A stretch of DNA of 64,000 bases from Pseudomonadota bacterium (lineage in GTDB: Bacteria; Pseudomonadota; Gammaproteobacteria; Steroidobacterales; Steroidobacteraceae). Numbering within the stretch: the stretch's first letter is position 1; every line of letters starts with the position of its first letter. The stretch spans positions 186,001 to 250,000 of the forward strand of contig JAJYUA010000001.1 of the NCBI GenBank assembly GCA_021792755.1, given 5' to 3'. Both the position numbers and the translations under genes were made by a program. Positions 57,543 through 64,000 of this stretch are shown here, piece after piece. Below the pieces are notes generated by a model. It ran no database searches and was not told where the DNA came from. It saw only the letters and a program-made list of their open reading frames with translations.

Positions 57543-58397
57543 ATGAAACTGTTGCGCTACGGCCCGGCCGGCCATGAACGGCCCGGATTGCTCGACGAGC
57601 AGGGCACCCTGCGCTCACTGGCCGGAAAAATCCCGGATCTCACCGCAGAGCATCTCGCGCCGGCGAGCCTCGGGCGCCTCGCGGCGATCGATCCGGCGAC
57701 CCTGCCGGCGGTGAGCGGCACGCCGCGGCTCGGGGTGCCGTTCGCCGGCACCCGCAAGTTCCTCGCCATCGGCCTGAACTACGCCGACCACGCCGCGGAA
57801 TCGAACCTGCCCATCCCGACCGAGCCGGTGGTCTTTACCAAGGCCATCAGCTGTCTGCAGGGCCCGAACGATGAGGTCATGCTGCCGAGGGAGTCCAAGA
57901 AGAGCGACTGGGAGGTCGAGCTCGGCGTTGTCATCGGAACCACCGCACGCTACCTCGAGGAGCGCGACGCGCTCGAGTGCGTCGCCGGTTATGTCGTGGT
58001 CAACGATCTGTCCGAGCGCGAATACCAGATCGAGCGCGGCGGCACGTGGGACAAGGGCAAGGGCTGTGACACCTTCGGCCCGGTTGGCCCTTGGCTCGTG
58101 ACGCGCGATGAAGTCGGCGACGTGCAGAACCTCGGCATGTGGCTCGACGTCAACGGTGAGCGCAAGCAGACCGGCAACACGCGCACCATGATTTTCGCCG
58201 TCGCGACCCTGGTGAGCTACGTCAGCCGCTTCATGACGCTGGAGCCCGGCGACATCATCACGACCGGCACGCCGCCCGGCGTCGGCATGGGGCACAAGCC
58301 CGAGCCGGTGTATCTCGCGCCCGGGGACCGCATCCGGCTCGGTATCGAGAAGCTCGGCGAGCAAAGTCAGACCGTGCATGCCTGGCGGCGCCGCTGA
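57543..58397 (+). CDS. FAH family hydrolase, probable 2,4-diketo-3-deoxy-L-rhamnonate hydrolase
   Basis: A 284-residue cytoplasmic enzyme with the fumarylacetoacetase fold: 'FLAIGLNYADHAAESNLPIP', metal ligands E124 and E126 ('SDWEVELGVV') and D155 ('VVVNDLSERE'), and 'MTLEPGDIITTGTPPGVGMG'. In the diketo branch of the L-rhamnose pathway (LRA6) it splits the diketo acid into pyruvate and L-lactate. Context decides this role: it lies between the dehydratase and the second dehydrogenase, and no aldolase gene is present. 60 bases after rhmD. Confidence 0.85.
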   Translation: MKLLRYGPAGHERPGLLDEQGTLRSLAGKIPDLTAEHLAPASLGRLAAIDPATLPAVSGTPRLGVPFAGTRKFLAIGLNYADHAAESNLPIPTEPVVFTKAISCLQGPNDEVMLPRESKKSDWEVELGVVIGTTARYLEERDALECVAGYVVVNDLSEREYQIERGGTWDKGKGCDTFGPVGPWLVTRDEVGDVQNLGMWLDVNGERKQTGNTRTMIFAVATLVSYVSRFMTLEPGDIITTGTPPGVGMGHKPEPVYLAPGDRIRLGIEKLGEQSQTVHAWRRR

Positions 58398-58410
58398 GGG
58401 GGGAGAGGAC

Positions 58411-59160
58411 ATGACGATCCATTCGGGACGTTTCGAGCACCGGGTCGCGATCATCACGGGCGGCGGCTCCGGCGTGGGGCGTGAAGCGGCGATGCGCATC
58501 ACCGCCGAAGGCGGCAGGGTCTGCCTGTGGGATTGGGACGAGAAGGCCCTGAGCGCGGCCGGGCAGGCCATTGCCGGCGCGGAACTTGCCAGGGTCGATG
58601 TGGCGGATACCGAGCAGGTGGCGCGCGCGGCCGAGCGCGCCTTTGCCGCCTTTGGCCGGATCGACGTACTCATCGCGAGCGCCGGCATCACCGGTCCGAC
58701 CGCCACGCTCTGGACCTATCCGCCGCAAGAGTGGCGGCGGGTCATCGAGGTCGATCTGCATGGCGTGTTCAACTCATGCCGCGCCGTCGTGCCGCACATG
58801 CTCAAGAACGACTACGGACGGATCGTCAACATCGCATCGGTCGCCGGCAAGGAGGGCAATCCGAACGCCTCGGCGTATTCGGCCGCCAAGGCCGCGGTCA
58901 TCGGCCTCACCAAGTCGCTGGGCAAGGAGCTCGCCCGAACCGGCGTGCGCGTCAACTGCGTGACGCCGGCGACCTTCAAGAGCCCGATTCTCGAGCAGCT
59001 GCCGCAAAGTCAGATCGACTACATGCGCTCGAAAATCCCCATGGGCCGGCTCGGGGAGGTCGAGGAAGTGGCGGCGCTGGTGTGCTGGCTCGCGAGCGAG
59101 GAGTGTTCCTTCTCCACCGCGGCCACGTTCGACATCTCCGGCGGACGAACGACGTACTGA
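58411..59160 (+). CDS. SDR dehydrogenase, probable 2-keto-3-deoxy-L-rhamnonate 4-dehydrogenase
   Basis: A 249-residue short-chain dehydrogenase with cofactor motif T16-GGGSGVG-23 and catalytic Ser143, Tyr156 and Lys160 ('NASAYSAAK'). In the diketo pathway this step (LRA5) oxidises 2-keto-3-deoxy-L-rhamnonate at C4 to give the substrate of the preceding hydrolase gene. A GGGGGGAGAGGA sequence ends just before ATG 58411 and marks the start. Its gene follows the hydrolase gene by 13 bases. Swapped roles with the other SDR (45327-46088) cannot be fully excluded. Confidence 0.82.
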   Translation: MTIHSGRFEHRVAIITGGGSGVGREAAMRITAEGGRVCLWDWDEKALSAAGQAIAGAELARVDVADTEQVARAAERAFAAFGRIDVLIASAGITGPTATLWTYPPQEWRRVIEVDLHGVFNSCRAVVPHMLKNDYGRIVNIASVAGKEGNPNASAYSAAKAAVIGLTKSLGKELARTGVRVNCVTPATFKSPILEQLPQSQIDYMRSKIPMGRLGEVEEVAALVCWLASEECSFSTAATFDISGGRTTY

Positions 59161-59242
59161 TGCCGGCCATGGCGCGGACCCGTCCGAGCGGCAGACGCGG
59201 TTCGAACGTCCCGCGGCCGGGCCTGCGCGTGAGCAGACCGAT

Positions 59243-60145
59243 ATGAGCGAGCAGCCGATCCTGGTCGACGCCCACATGCACCTGTGGGACCTCGAGCGCA
59301 TCCGATACCCGTGGCTCACCCCGCCCCTGGCCGTGGGCATCACCGGTGACGTGACGCCCATCGCGCGCAACTACCTGCTCGACGATTACCTGCGCGATGC
59401 CGCGCAGGGCGGCGTGCATCCGGCCAAGATCGTCCACATCGAGGCCGGCGCCCACCCTGCCGATGCGCTCGCTGAAACCCGCTGGCTGCAGGACCTCGCC
59501 GACAGGCGCGGCTTTCCCCAGGCCATCGTCGCCCATGCCGAGCTCGAAAAGCCCGACGTCGGGGCCTTGCTCGAGCGCCACGCCGCTCATCGCAACGTGC
59601 GCGGCATCCGCCAGATCCTCAACTGGCACCCGGATCCGGCCAAGACCTATACGCCGCGCGACCTGCTCACCGAGCAGGCCTGGCACGCGGGCTTTGCGCA
59701 GCTTGCGCGCCACGGCCTGTCCTTCGATCTGCAGATCTACCCGGATCAGATGAGCGCGGCGGCCCGGCTCGCCGCGCGCCATCCGGACACACGGATCGTC
59801 CTCAATCACACCGGCATGCCGGTGGACAAGGACGGGCACGGACTCGCGGCGTGGCGCGCCGGCATCCGGCTGCTCGCAGCGCAACCGAACGTCGCGGTGA
59901 AGATCTCCGGCCTCGCCATGCTCGATTGGCGCTGGAGCGTGCAGTCGCTGCGCCCGTTCGTGCTCGAGACGCTGCAGAGATTCGGCGCGGCGCGCACGAT
60001 GCTCGCCAGCAACTTTCCCGTCGAGCGGCTGTTCGGCACGTTCGGGCAGTTCTACGCGGCCTACGCCGATCTGCTCGCGGGCGCCAGCCTTGCCGAGCGC
60101 GCCGACCTCTTCGCCGGTACCGCCGAGCGAATCTACCGGATCTGA
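59243..60145 (+). CDS. Amidohydrolase-2 family lactonase, probable L-rhamnono-lactonase
   Basis: A 300-residue TIM-barrel metal enzyme with N-terminal 'VDAHMHLWDLERIRYPWL' (H11-x-H13), 'NVRGIRQILNWHPDP', 'TRIVLNHTGMPVD' and 'TMLASNFPVERLF'. This is the COG3618 group that includes L-rhamnono-1,4-lactonase (LRA2) and related sugar lactonases. It would open the lactone formed by the first dehydrogenase. It is 82 bases after the SDR gene and one base before rhaT. Confidence 0.85.
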   Translation: MSEQPILVDAHMHLWDLERIRYPWLTPPLAVGITGDVTPIARNYLLDDYLRDAAQGGVHPAKIVHIEAGAHPADALAETRWLQDLADRRGFPQAIVAHAELEKPDVGALLERHAAHRNVRGIRQILNWHPDPAKTYTPRDLLTEQAWHAGFAQLARHGLSFDLQIYPDQMSAAARLAARHPDTRIVLNHTGMPVDKDGHGLAAWRAGIRLLAAQPNVAVKISGLAMLDWRWSVQSLRPFVLETLQRFGAARTMLASNFPVERLFGTFGQFYAAYADLLAGASLAERADLFAGTAERIYRI

Positions 60146-60146
60146 C

Positions 60147-61229
60147 ATGACGCCCAATCCCCTTCTCGGTGTCTTTTTCCACTGGCTCGGCGGGCTCGCG
60201 TCGGCGAGCTTTTATGTGCCCTACCGCGCGGTGCGCGGCTGGTCCTGGGAAGTGTTCTGGCTGGTCGGAGGCGTGTTCAGCTGGATCATCGCGCCCTGGC
60301 TGTTCGCGGGCGTGCAGACTCACCATCTGCTCGAGGTTCTGGCGGCGACACCGCCGCGCACACTGGCGCTGTGTTATTTCTTCGGCGTGCTGTGGGGGTT
60401 CGGAGGCCTCACCTTCGGCCTGACCATGCGCTACCTCGGCATCTCCCTCGGCACCGCGGTCGCCCTGGGTCTCACGGCCGCGTTCGGCACGCTGATCCCG
60501 CCGCTGGTGAGCGGACAGCTGTTCGGCAGCCTCATTCACGGCACCGGCGGGCAGATCGTGCTCCTCGGTGTGGCCGTGGCGCTCGCGGGCATCGCCATCG
60601 TCGGCAAGGCCGGTCACGACAAGGAGCGCGAGCAGGCCGAGAAACATCTCACCGAGCGGGACCGCGCCCTGCCGCGCGAGAGGGACTTTCGCAAGGGAAT
60701 CGCGGTGGCGATCTTCTCCGGCGTCATGAGCAGTTGCTTCGCCTACGGGCTCGATGCCGGCGGCCCGATCCGGCATCTCACGCTCGCCCAGGGCACCGGC
60801 ACGCTTTGGCAGGGGCTGCCCGTGCTGGTGGTGGTGCTGCTCGGCGGCTTCACCACCAACGCCATCTGGTGTCTGTATCTGATCGTCAGGAACGCCAGTG
60901 CGCGGGACTTCAGGGGGACGGTCGGTTCCGACGGTGCGGAGGTGCGCCTGCCGCGCAACTACCTGCTGTGCGCCCTCGGCGGTACCGCCTGGTATCTGCA
61001 GTTCTTTTTCTACACCATGGGGGAGAGCCAGATGGGCCGATACGCCTTTTCCAGCTGGACGCTGCACATGTCCAGCATCATCATCTTCGCCACCCTGTGG
61101 GGATTGGCGCTCAGGGAATGGAAGGGCGCGAGCGCGCGCAGCTTCGCCATCATGAGCGCCGGCCTCCTGATCCTCGTCGGCGCCACGGTCGTGATCGGTT
61201 TCGGCAACTACCTCGTGGTGCGGGGATGA
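60147..61229 (+). CDS. rhaT: L-rhamnose/H+ symporter RhaT family
   Basis: A 360-residue inner-membrane transporter with about ten helices. Recognisable RhaT features are 'NPLLGVFFHWLGGLASASFYVPYRAVRGWSWEVFWLVGGVFSWI', read over the first 50 residues, 'LWGFGGLTFGLTMRYLGISLGTAVALG', the central charged loop (DKEREQAEKH) and 'FTTNAIWCLYLI'. It imports L-rhamnose released in the periplasm. ATG 60147 begins the characteristic N-terminus; its stop overlaps the next start (ATGA). Confidence 0.93.
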   Translation: MTPNPLLGVFFHWLGGLASASFYVPYRAVRGWSWEVFWLVGGVFSWIIAPWLFAGVQTHHLLEVLAATPPRTLALCYFFGVLWGFGGLTFGLTMRYLGISLGTAVALGLTAAFGTLIPPLVSGQLFGSLIHGTGGQIVLLGVAVALAGIAIVGKAGHDKEREQAEKHLTERDRALPRERDFRKGIAVAIFSGVMSSCFAYGLDAGGPIRHLTLAQGTGTLWQGLPVLVVVLLGGFTTNAIWCLYLIVRNASARDFRGTVGSDGAEVRLPRNYLLCALGGTAWYLQFFFYTMGESQMGRYAFSSWTLHMSSIIIFATLWGLALREWKGASARSFAIMSAGLLILVGATVVIGFGNYLVVRG

Positions 61230-62485
61230 GCGCCGCGCCTTTCAGGCGCAGGGCCACGGGGATCGCGGCCGTACTGGCCGCGTGGGTTTGCGCGCCGGCG
61301 GCGTGGGCCGCCGGACACTGGGTCGAAGCCTGGTATTCCCCGCCGTTTCCGACCACGGCGGTGTGGGGCTGCAACCAAGTGCGCACCTTCACCCATCAGT
61401 CGGTGCGCCAGGTGGTGCGGCTCGAGACCGGCGGCAGCCGCGTGCGCGTGCGCCTGACCAACGAGCTCGGGCTCGCGCGGGTGAGATTCGGCGAAGTGAG
61501 CGTTGCCGTTTCCTCGCCGAACGGCGTGCTGCTGGGTCCCGTTCACGTGCTGACCTTCGGCGGCAAGCGCGGCGGGGTCATTCCGATCGGCAAGGCGTGG
61601 GTGAGCGATCCGGTCGACATGCGGGTCCACCGGTTCGAGAGTCTTGCGATCTCGGTGTATTACCCCTCCGGGGCCACACCGGCCGGCCACCTGAAGCGCC
61701 TGTGGGTCTCGCCAGCGGGAAATCACCTCACCGAGGCGCTCTGGCCGCGCGGCGCACGGCCGCAGGCGCCGGAGCTGGCGAGCGCCGTGGAGGTGTATGC
61801 CGCCCAGCCGCGCCCGGTGCTGGTCGCCTTCGGCGATTCGATCACCGAGGGCTTCTGCTCGACTCCCGGAATGCACCTTGACTACCCGGAGCAGCTGGCT
61901 CGCCTGCTCGCGGCTCACGCCGCGGACCGCCGCTGGATCGTGATCAACTCCGGCATCAGCGGCAATCGTCTGCTGCACAACGGCGCAGGCCCGAAGGCGC
62001 TGGCACGCTTCAAGCGCGACGCGCTCGACATTCCGGGCGTGCGCGCCATCGTGCTGCTCGAGGGCATCAACGACATCGGCTGGGCCTACGATCCGAGCGG
62101 CGACACCGGACCGCTGCCGGCCTCGGCCATCATCGGCGCCTACCGCGATCTGATCCGGCAGGCGCACGCGCGCGGCATCAAAATCTACCTGGGCACGCTC
62201 ACGCCGTACCTCGGGGCCCTCTACGAGCATCCCGCCGGCGAGAAGGTGCGCGAGCAAGTCAACGCCTGGATCCGCCGGGGTCACGGCTTCGATGGCGTGA
62301 TCCACTTCGACGGCGCACTGCGCGATCCGCGGCATCCGCACCACTATATCGGTGCGGACCAGTGCGGCGACGATCTGCACCCGAACGACGCCGGATATCA
62401 CCTCATGGCCGAGACCGTGTACAGGGAGTTGTTTGCGCCGGGCAAGCCGCTCGCGCGCGCCGCGACCGCCCGCGCGCGCGGCTGA
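61226..62485 (+). CDS. Exported SGNH/GDSL hydrolase with N-terminal beta domain
   Basis: A 419-residue protein with signal peptide ending 'AAWAA' near residue 30 and an N-terminal domain of about 165 residues rich in strands. The SGNH domain has block I 'AFGDSITEGF' (about residue 203), Gly in 'NSGISGNRLL', block III 'LLEGINDIG' (about 281) and block V 'DDLHPNDAGYHLM' (about 385), so Ser, Gly, Asn and Asp/His are all in place. It is likely an esterase removing acetyl or other acyl groups from the glycan. It overlaps rhaT by four bases, which ties it to rhamnose use. Confidence 0.85.
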   Translation: MSAAPFRRRATGIAAVLAAWVCAPAAWAAGHWVEAWYSPPFPTTAVWGCNQVRTFTHQSVRQVVRLETGGSRVRVRLTNELGLARVRFGEVSVAVSSPNGVLLGPVHVLTFGGKRGGVIPIGKAWVSDPVDMRVHRFESLAISVYYPSGATPAGHLKRLWVSPAGNHLTEALWPRGARPQAPELASAVEVYAAQPRPVLVAFGDSITEGFCSTPGMHLDYPEQLARLLAAHAADRRWIVINSGISGNRLLHNGAGPKALARFKRDALDIPGVRAIVLLEGINDIGWAYDPSGDTGPLPASAIIGAYRDLIRQAHARGIKIYLGTLTPYLGALYEHPAGEKVREQVNAWIRRGHGFDGVIHFDGALRDPRHPHHYIGADQCGDDLHPNDAGYHLMAETVYRELFAPGKPLARAATARARG

Positions 62486-62496
62486 CGGTTCCCGCC

Positions 62497-64000
62497 ATGG
62501 CGAGGATCAACCGCCGCCGCGTGCTGATGGGTACGGGGCTGCTCGCAGCCGCGCCGATACTGCTGCGGCCGTCGCGTGCGCGCGGGGCCGAAGGCGACAC
62601 CGCGACGCCCGAGGCGCAAGCACTTCGAGCCGTGCGGCTGCGCGTCGAGTACATCGAACGGCCGCTCGGTCTCGAGGTCGCACGACCGCGTCTATCCTGG
62701 GCGTGCACGAGCCGTGCGCGAGGCGCCGCGCAGAGCGCGTATCGCATCACCGCCGCTTCGAGCCGCGAGCACCTCGAGGCGGGCAATGCCGACCTCTGGG
62801 ACAGCGGCGTGGTCCGTTCGGGCCGTTGTTTCGAGGTCCGCTATGGCGGCAGGATGCTGCGCTCCGCCCAGCGCGTGTGGTGGCGGGTGCAAGTCTGGGA
62901 CGCTCACGAGCGTCCGTCGCCGCCCAGCGAGCCCGCCTGGTTCGAGATGGGGCTGCTGCAGCCCTCCGACTGGCGGGCGCAGTGGCTGGACATCGAGAAT
63001 CCGGACGAGCGCGCCGACCGCGCGGCCGGGATCCACTGGATCTGGAGCGATGCGCCGCCGCTCGCTCCAGAGCCGCAGCAGTTCCGTCACCGGTTCACGC
63101 TGCCGGCCGGCGTGCGCCAGGCGCAGCTATGGCTGTCCGCCAAGGACGATCTGCTCGGCGTGTGGATCGACGGCGTCCCCGCCGCGTTGCCGGCCGAGCG
63201 GCCGTGGGGATCGATGCAGCGCATCTCGCTGCCGGTGACGCCGGGCGCGCACCTCATCGCCGTGAGCGGTCGGGCCGATCCCGGCACTTTCATGCCGGGC
63301 ACGGGCGGTGCGCTCGCCGCCCTCGTCAAGGTATGGCACACGGACGGAACGATCGAACGCTTCACCAGCGGACCGGACTGGCGCACTTCGCGCACTGCGC
63401 CTGCCGGGTGGACGCAGGCGGATTTCGATGACGGCCCCTGGCCGCGCGCGCGGGCCGCCGCCACCTCCCCACCGTGTGATCCTCGCCCCCCGCGCCCGGC
63501 GATGCTCGCGCGTCGGGATTTCATCGTCGCCAAGCCGCTTGCGCGCGCCAGACTCTATGCGACGGCGCTCGGCGCGTACGAGCCGCACATCAACGGCGAG
63601 CGACTCGGCACCGCCCGGCTAGCGCCGCAAATCACCGTGGCCGGCGACCACGTGCTCTATCAGTGCCATGACGCGACAGACCTGCTGCGTCCCGGCCGCA
63701 ACGCCCTCGGGGCGTTGATCGGCGACGGCTGGTACGCCTCCGCATTCACCTGGATGGACGAGCGCTACTCCCTCGCCGACAGTCCGCGGCGCTTTCTCGC
63801 GCAGCTGGTGCTCGAGTACTCCGACGGAAGCCGTGACGTCATCGTCACAGACTCGAGCTGGCGGCTGGCCAACTCCATGATCCTCTCCTCGCAGATCTAC
63901 GACGGCGAGAATTACGACGCGCGCCTCGAGCGGCGCGGCTGGGACGAGCCGGGCTACGACGCCACCGACTGGCAAGTCGCAGCGATCGGCGTGCCGCCGC
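62497..64000 (+). CDS. Tat-exported alpha-L-rhamnosidase (GH78), 3' truncated by window
   Basis: The frame is open from ATG 62497 to the end of the window (501 codons) with no stop. It begins with a twin-arginine signal ('NRRRVLMGTGLLAAAPILL'). The N-terminal fibronectin-like domain is typical of GH78: 'LRVEYIERPLGLEVARPRLSW', 'AYRITAASSREHL', 'VWWRVQVWD'. Two beta domains follow, including 'RARLYATALGAYEPHINGERLGT' and 'LGALIGDGWYAS', as in bacterial rhamnosidases. The catalytic barrel lies beyond the window. It is 11 bases after the SGNH gene and so part of the rhmD operon. Confidence 0.9.
   Translation, partial: MARINRRRVLMGTGLLAAAPILLRPSRARGAEGDTATPEAQALRAVRLRVEYIERPLGLEVARPRLSWACTSRARGAAQSAYRITAASSREHLEAGNADLWDSGVVRSGRCFEVRYGGRMLRSAQRVWWRVQVWDAHERPSPPSEPAWFEMGLLQPSDWRAQWLDIENPDERADRAAGIHWIWSDAPPLAPEPQQFRHRFTLPAGVRQAQLWLSAKDDLLGVWIDGVPAALPAERPWGSMQRISLPVTPGAHLIAVSGRADPGTFMPGTGGALAALVKVWHTDGTIERFTSGPDWRTSRTAPAGWTQADFDDGPWPRARAAATSPPCDPRPPRPAMLARRDFIVAKPLARARLYATALGAYEPHINGERLGTARLAPQITVAGDHVLYQCHDATDLLRPGRNALGALIGDGWYASAFTWMDERYSLADSPRRFLAQLVLEYSDGSRDVIVTDSSWRLANSMILSSQIYDGENYDARLERRGWDEPGYDATDWQVAAIGVPP

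Overview
This window is a gap-poor stretch of GC-rich bacterial chromosome, almost certainly from a gammaproteobacterium. I lean towards the Xanthomonadales/Nevskiales/Steroidobacter side, but that is inference. The evidence is the replication-origin gene order (mnmE-yidC-yidD-rnpA-rpmH / dnaA-dnaN-recF-gyrB), the yibN-grxC-secB-gpsA block next to envC, the glnA-DUF4124-ntrB-ntrC nitrogen operon, and a TonB-dependent receptor of the type abundant in Xanthomonas- and Caulobacter-like bacteria.

Layout. 0-8.4 kb: tail of an ABC permease, a lone Rieske oxygenase, a HemD-like protein, an MscS-type channel, a zinc-ribbon protein, a small basic protein, a DedA protein and the amidase activator EnvC. 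8.4-13 kb: rhodanese, glutaredoxin, SecB, GpsA, a MAPEG protein, an SRPBCC protein, a small membrane protein and a class 1B dihydroorotate dehydrogenase. 12.9-18.3 kb: ntrC, ntrB, a DUF4124 protein and glnA, all leftward, with a readable sigma-54 promoter and three NtrC-type sites ahead of glnA. 18.3-29.6 kb: glyQ-glyS, an acyltransferase, a GFA protein, an APC permease, an outer-membrane barrel, an S53 peptidase and an unusual PLP enzyme. 30-40.6 kb: the origin region, with a DnaA-box-like cluster between dnaA and dnaN.

40.6-64 kb: a dedicated locus for a rhamnose-containing glycan. Outer layer: a TonB-dependent receptor. Exported hydrolases: two GH78 alpha-L-rhamnosidases (one runs off the window), two tandem GH42 beta-galactosidases, a GH29 alpha-L-fucosidase, a Tat-exported beta-propeller glycosidase and an SGNH esterase. 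Inner membrane: a RhaT-like L-rhamnose symporter. Cytoplasm: a complete set of enzymes for the non-phosphorylative L-rhamnose pathway ending in diketo-acid cleavage (SDR dehydrogenase, lactonase, L-rhamnonate dehydratase, second SDR, FAH-type hydrolase), predicted to give pyruvate and L-lactate. An IclR-type regulator sits in the middle. A near-identical 15-bp palindrome lies at its own promoter and ahead of the TonB receptor 15 kb away, which suggests one regulon. A degraded piece of a third GH78 enzyme remains between mnmE and the receptor.

No tRNA, rRNA, CRISPR array, transposase or phage gene was seen. Functions are assigned by reading proteins and motifs by eye; no database search was possible.
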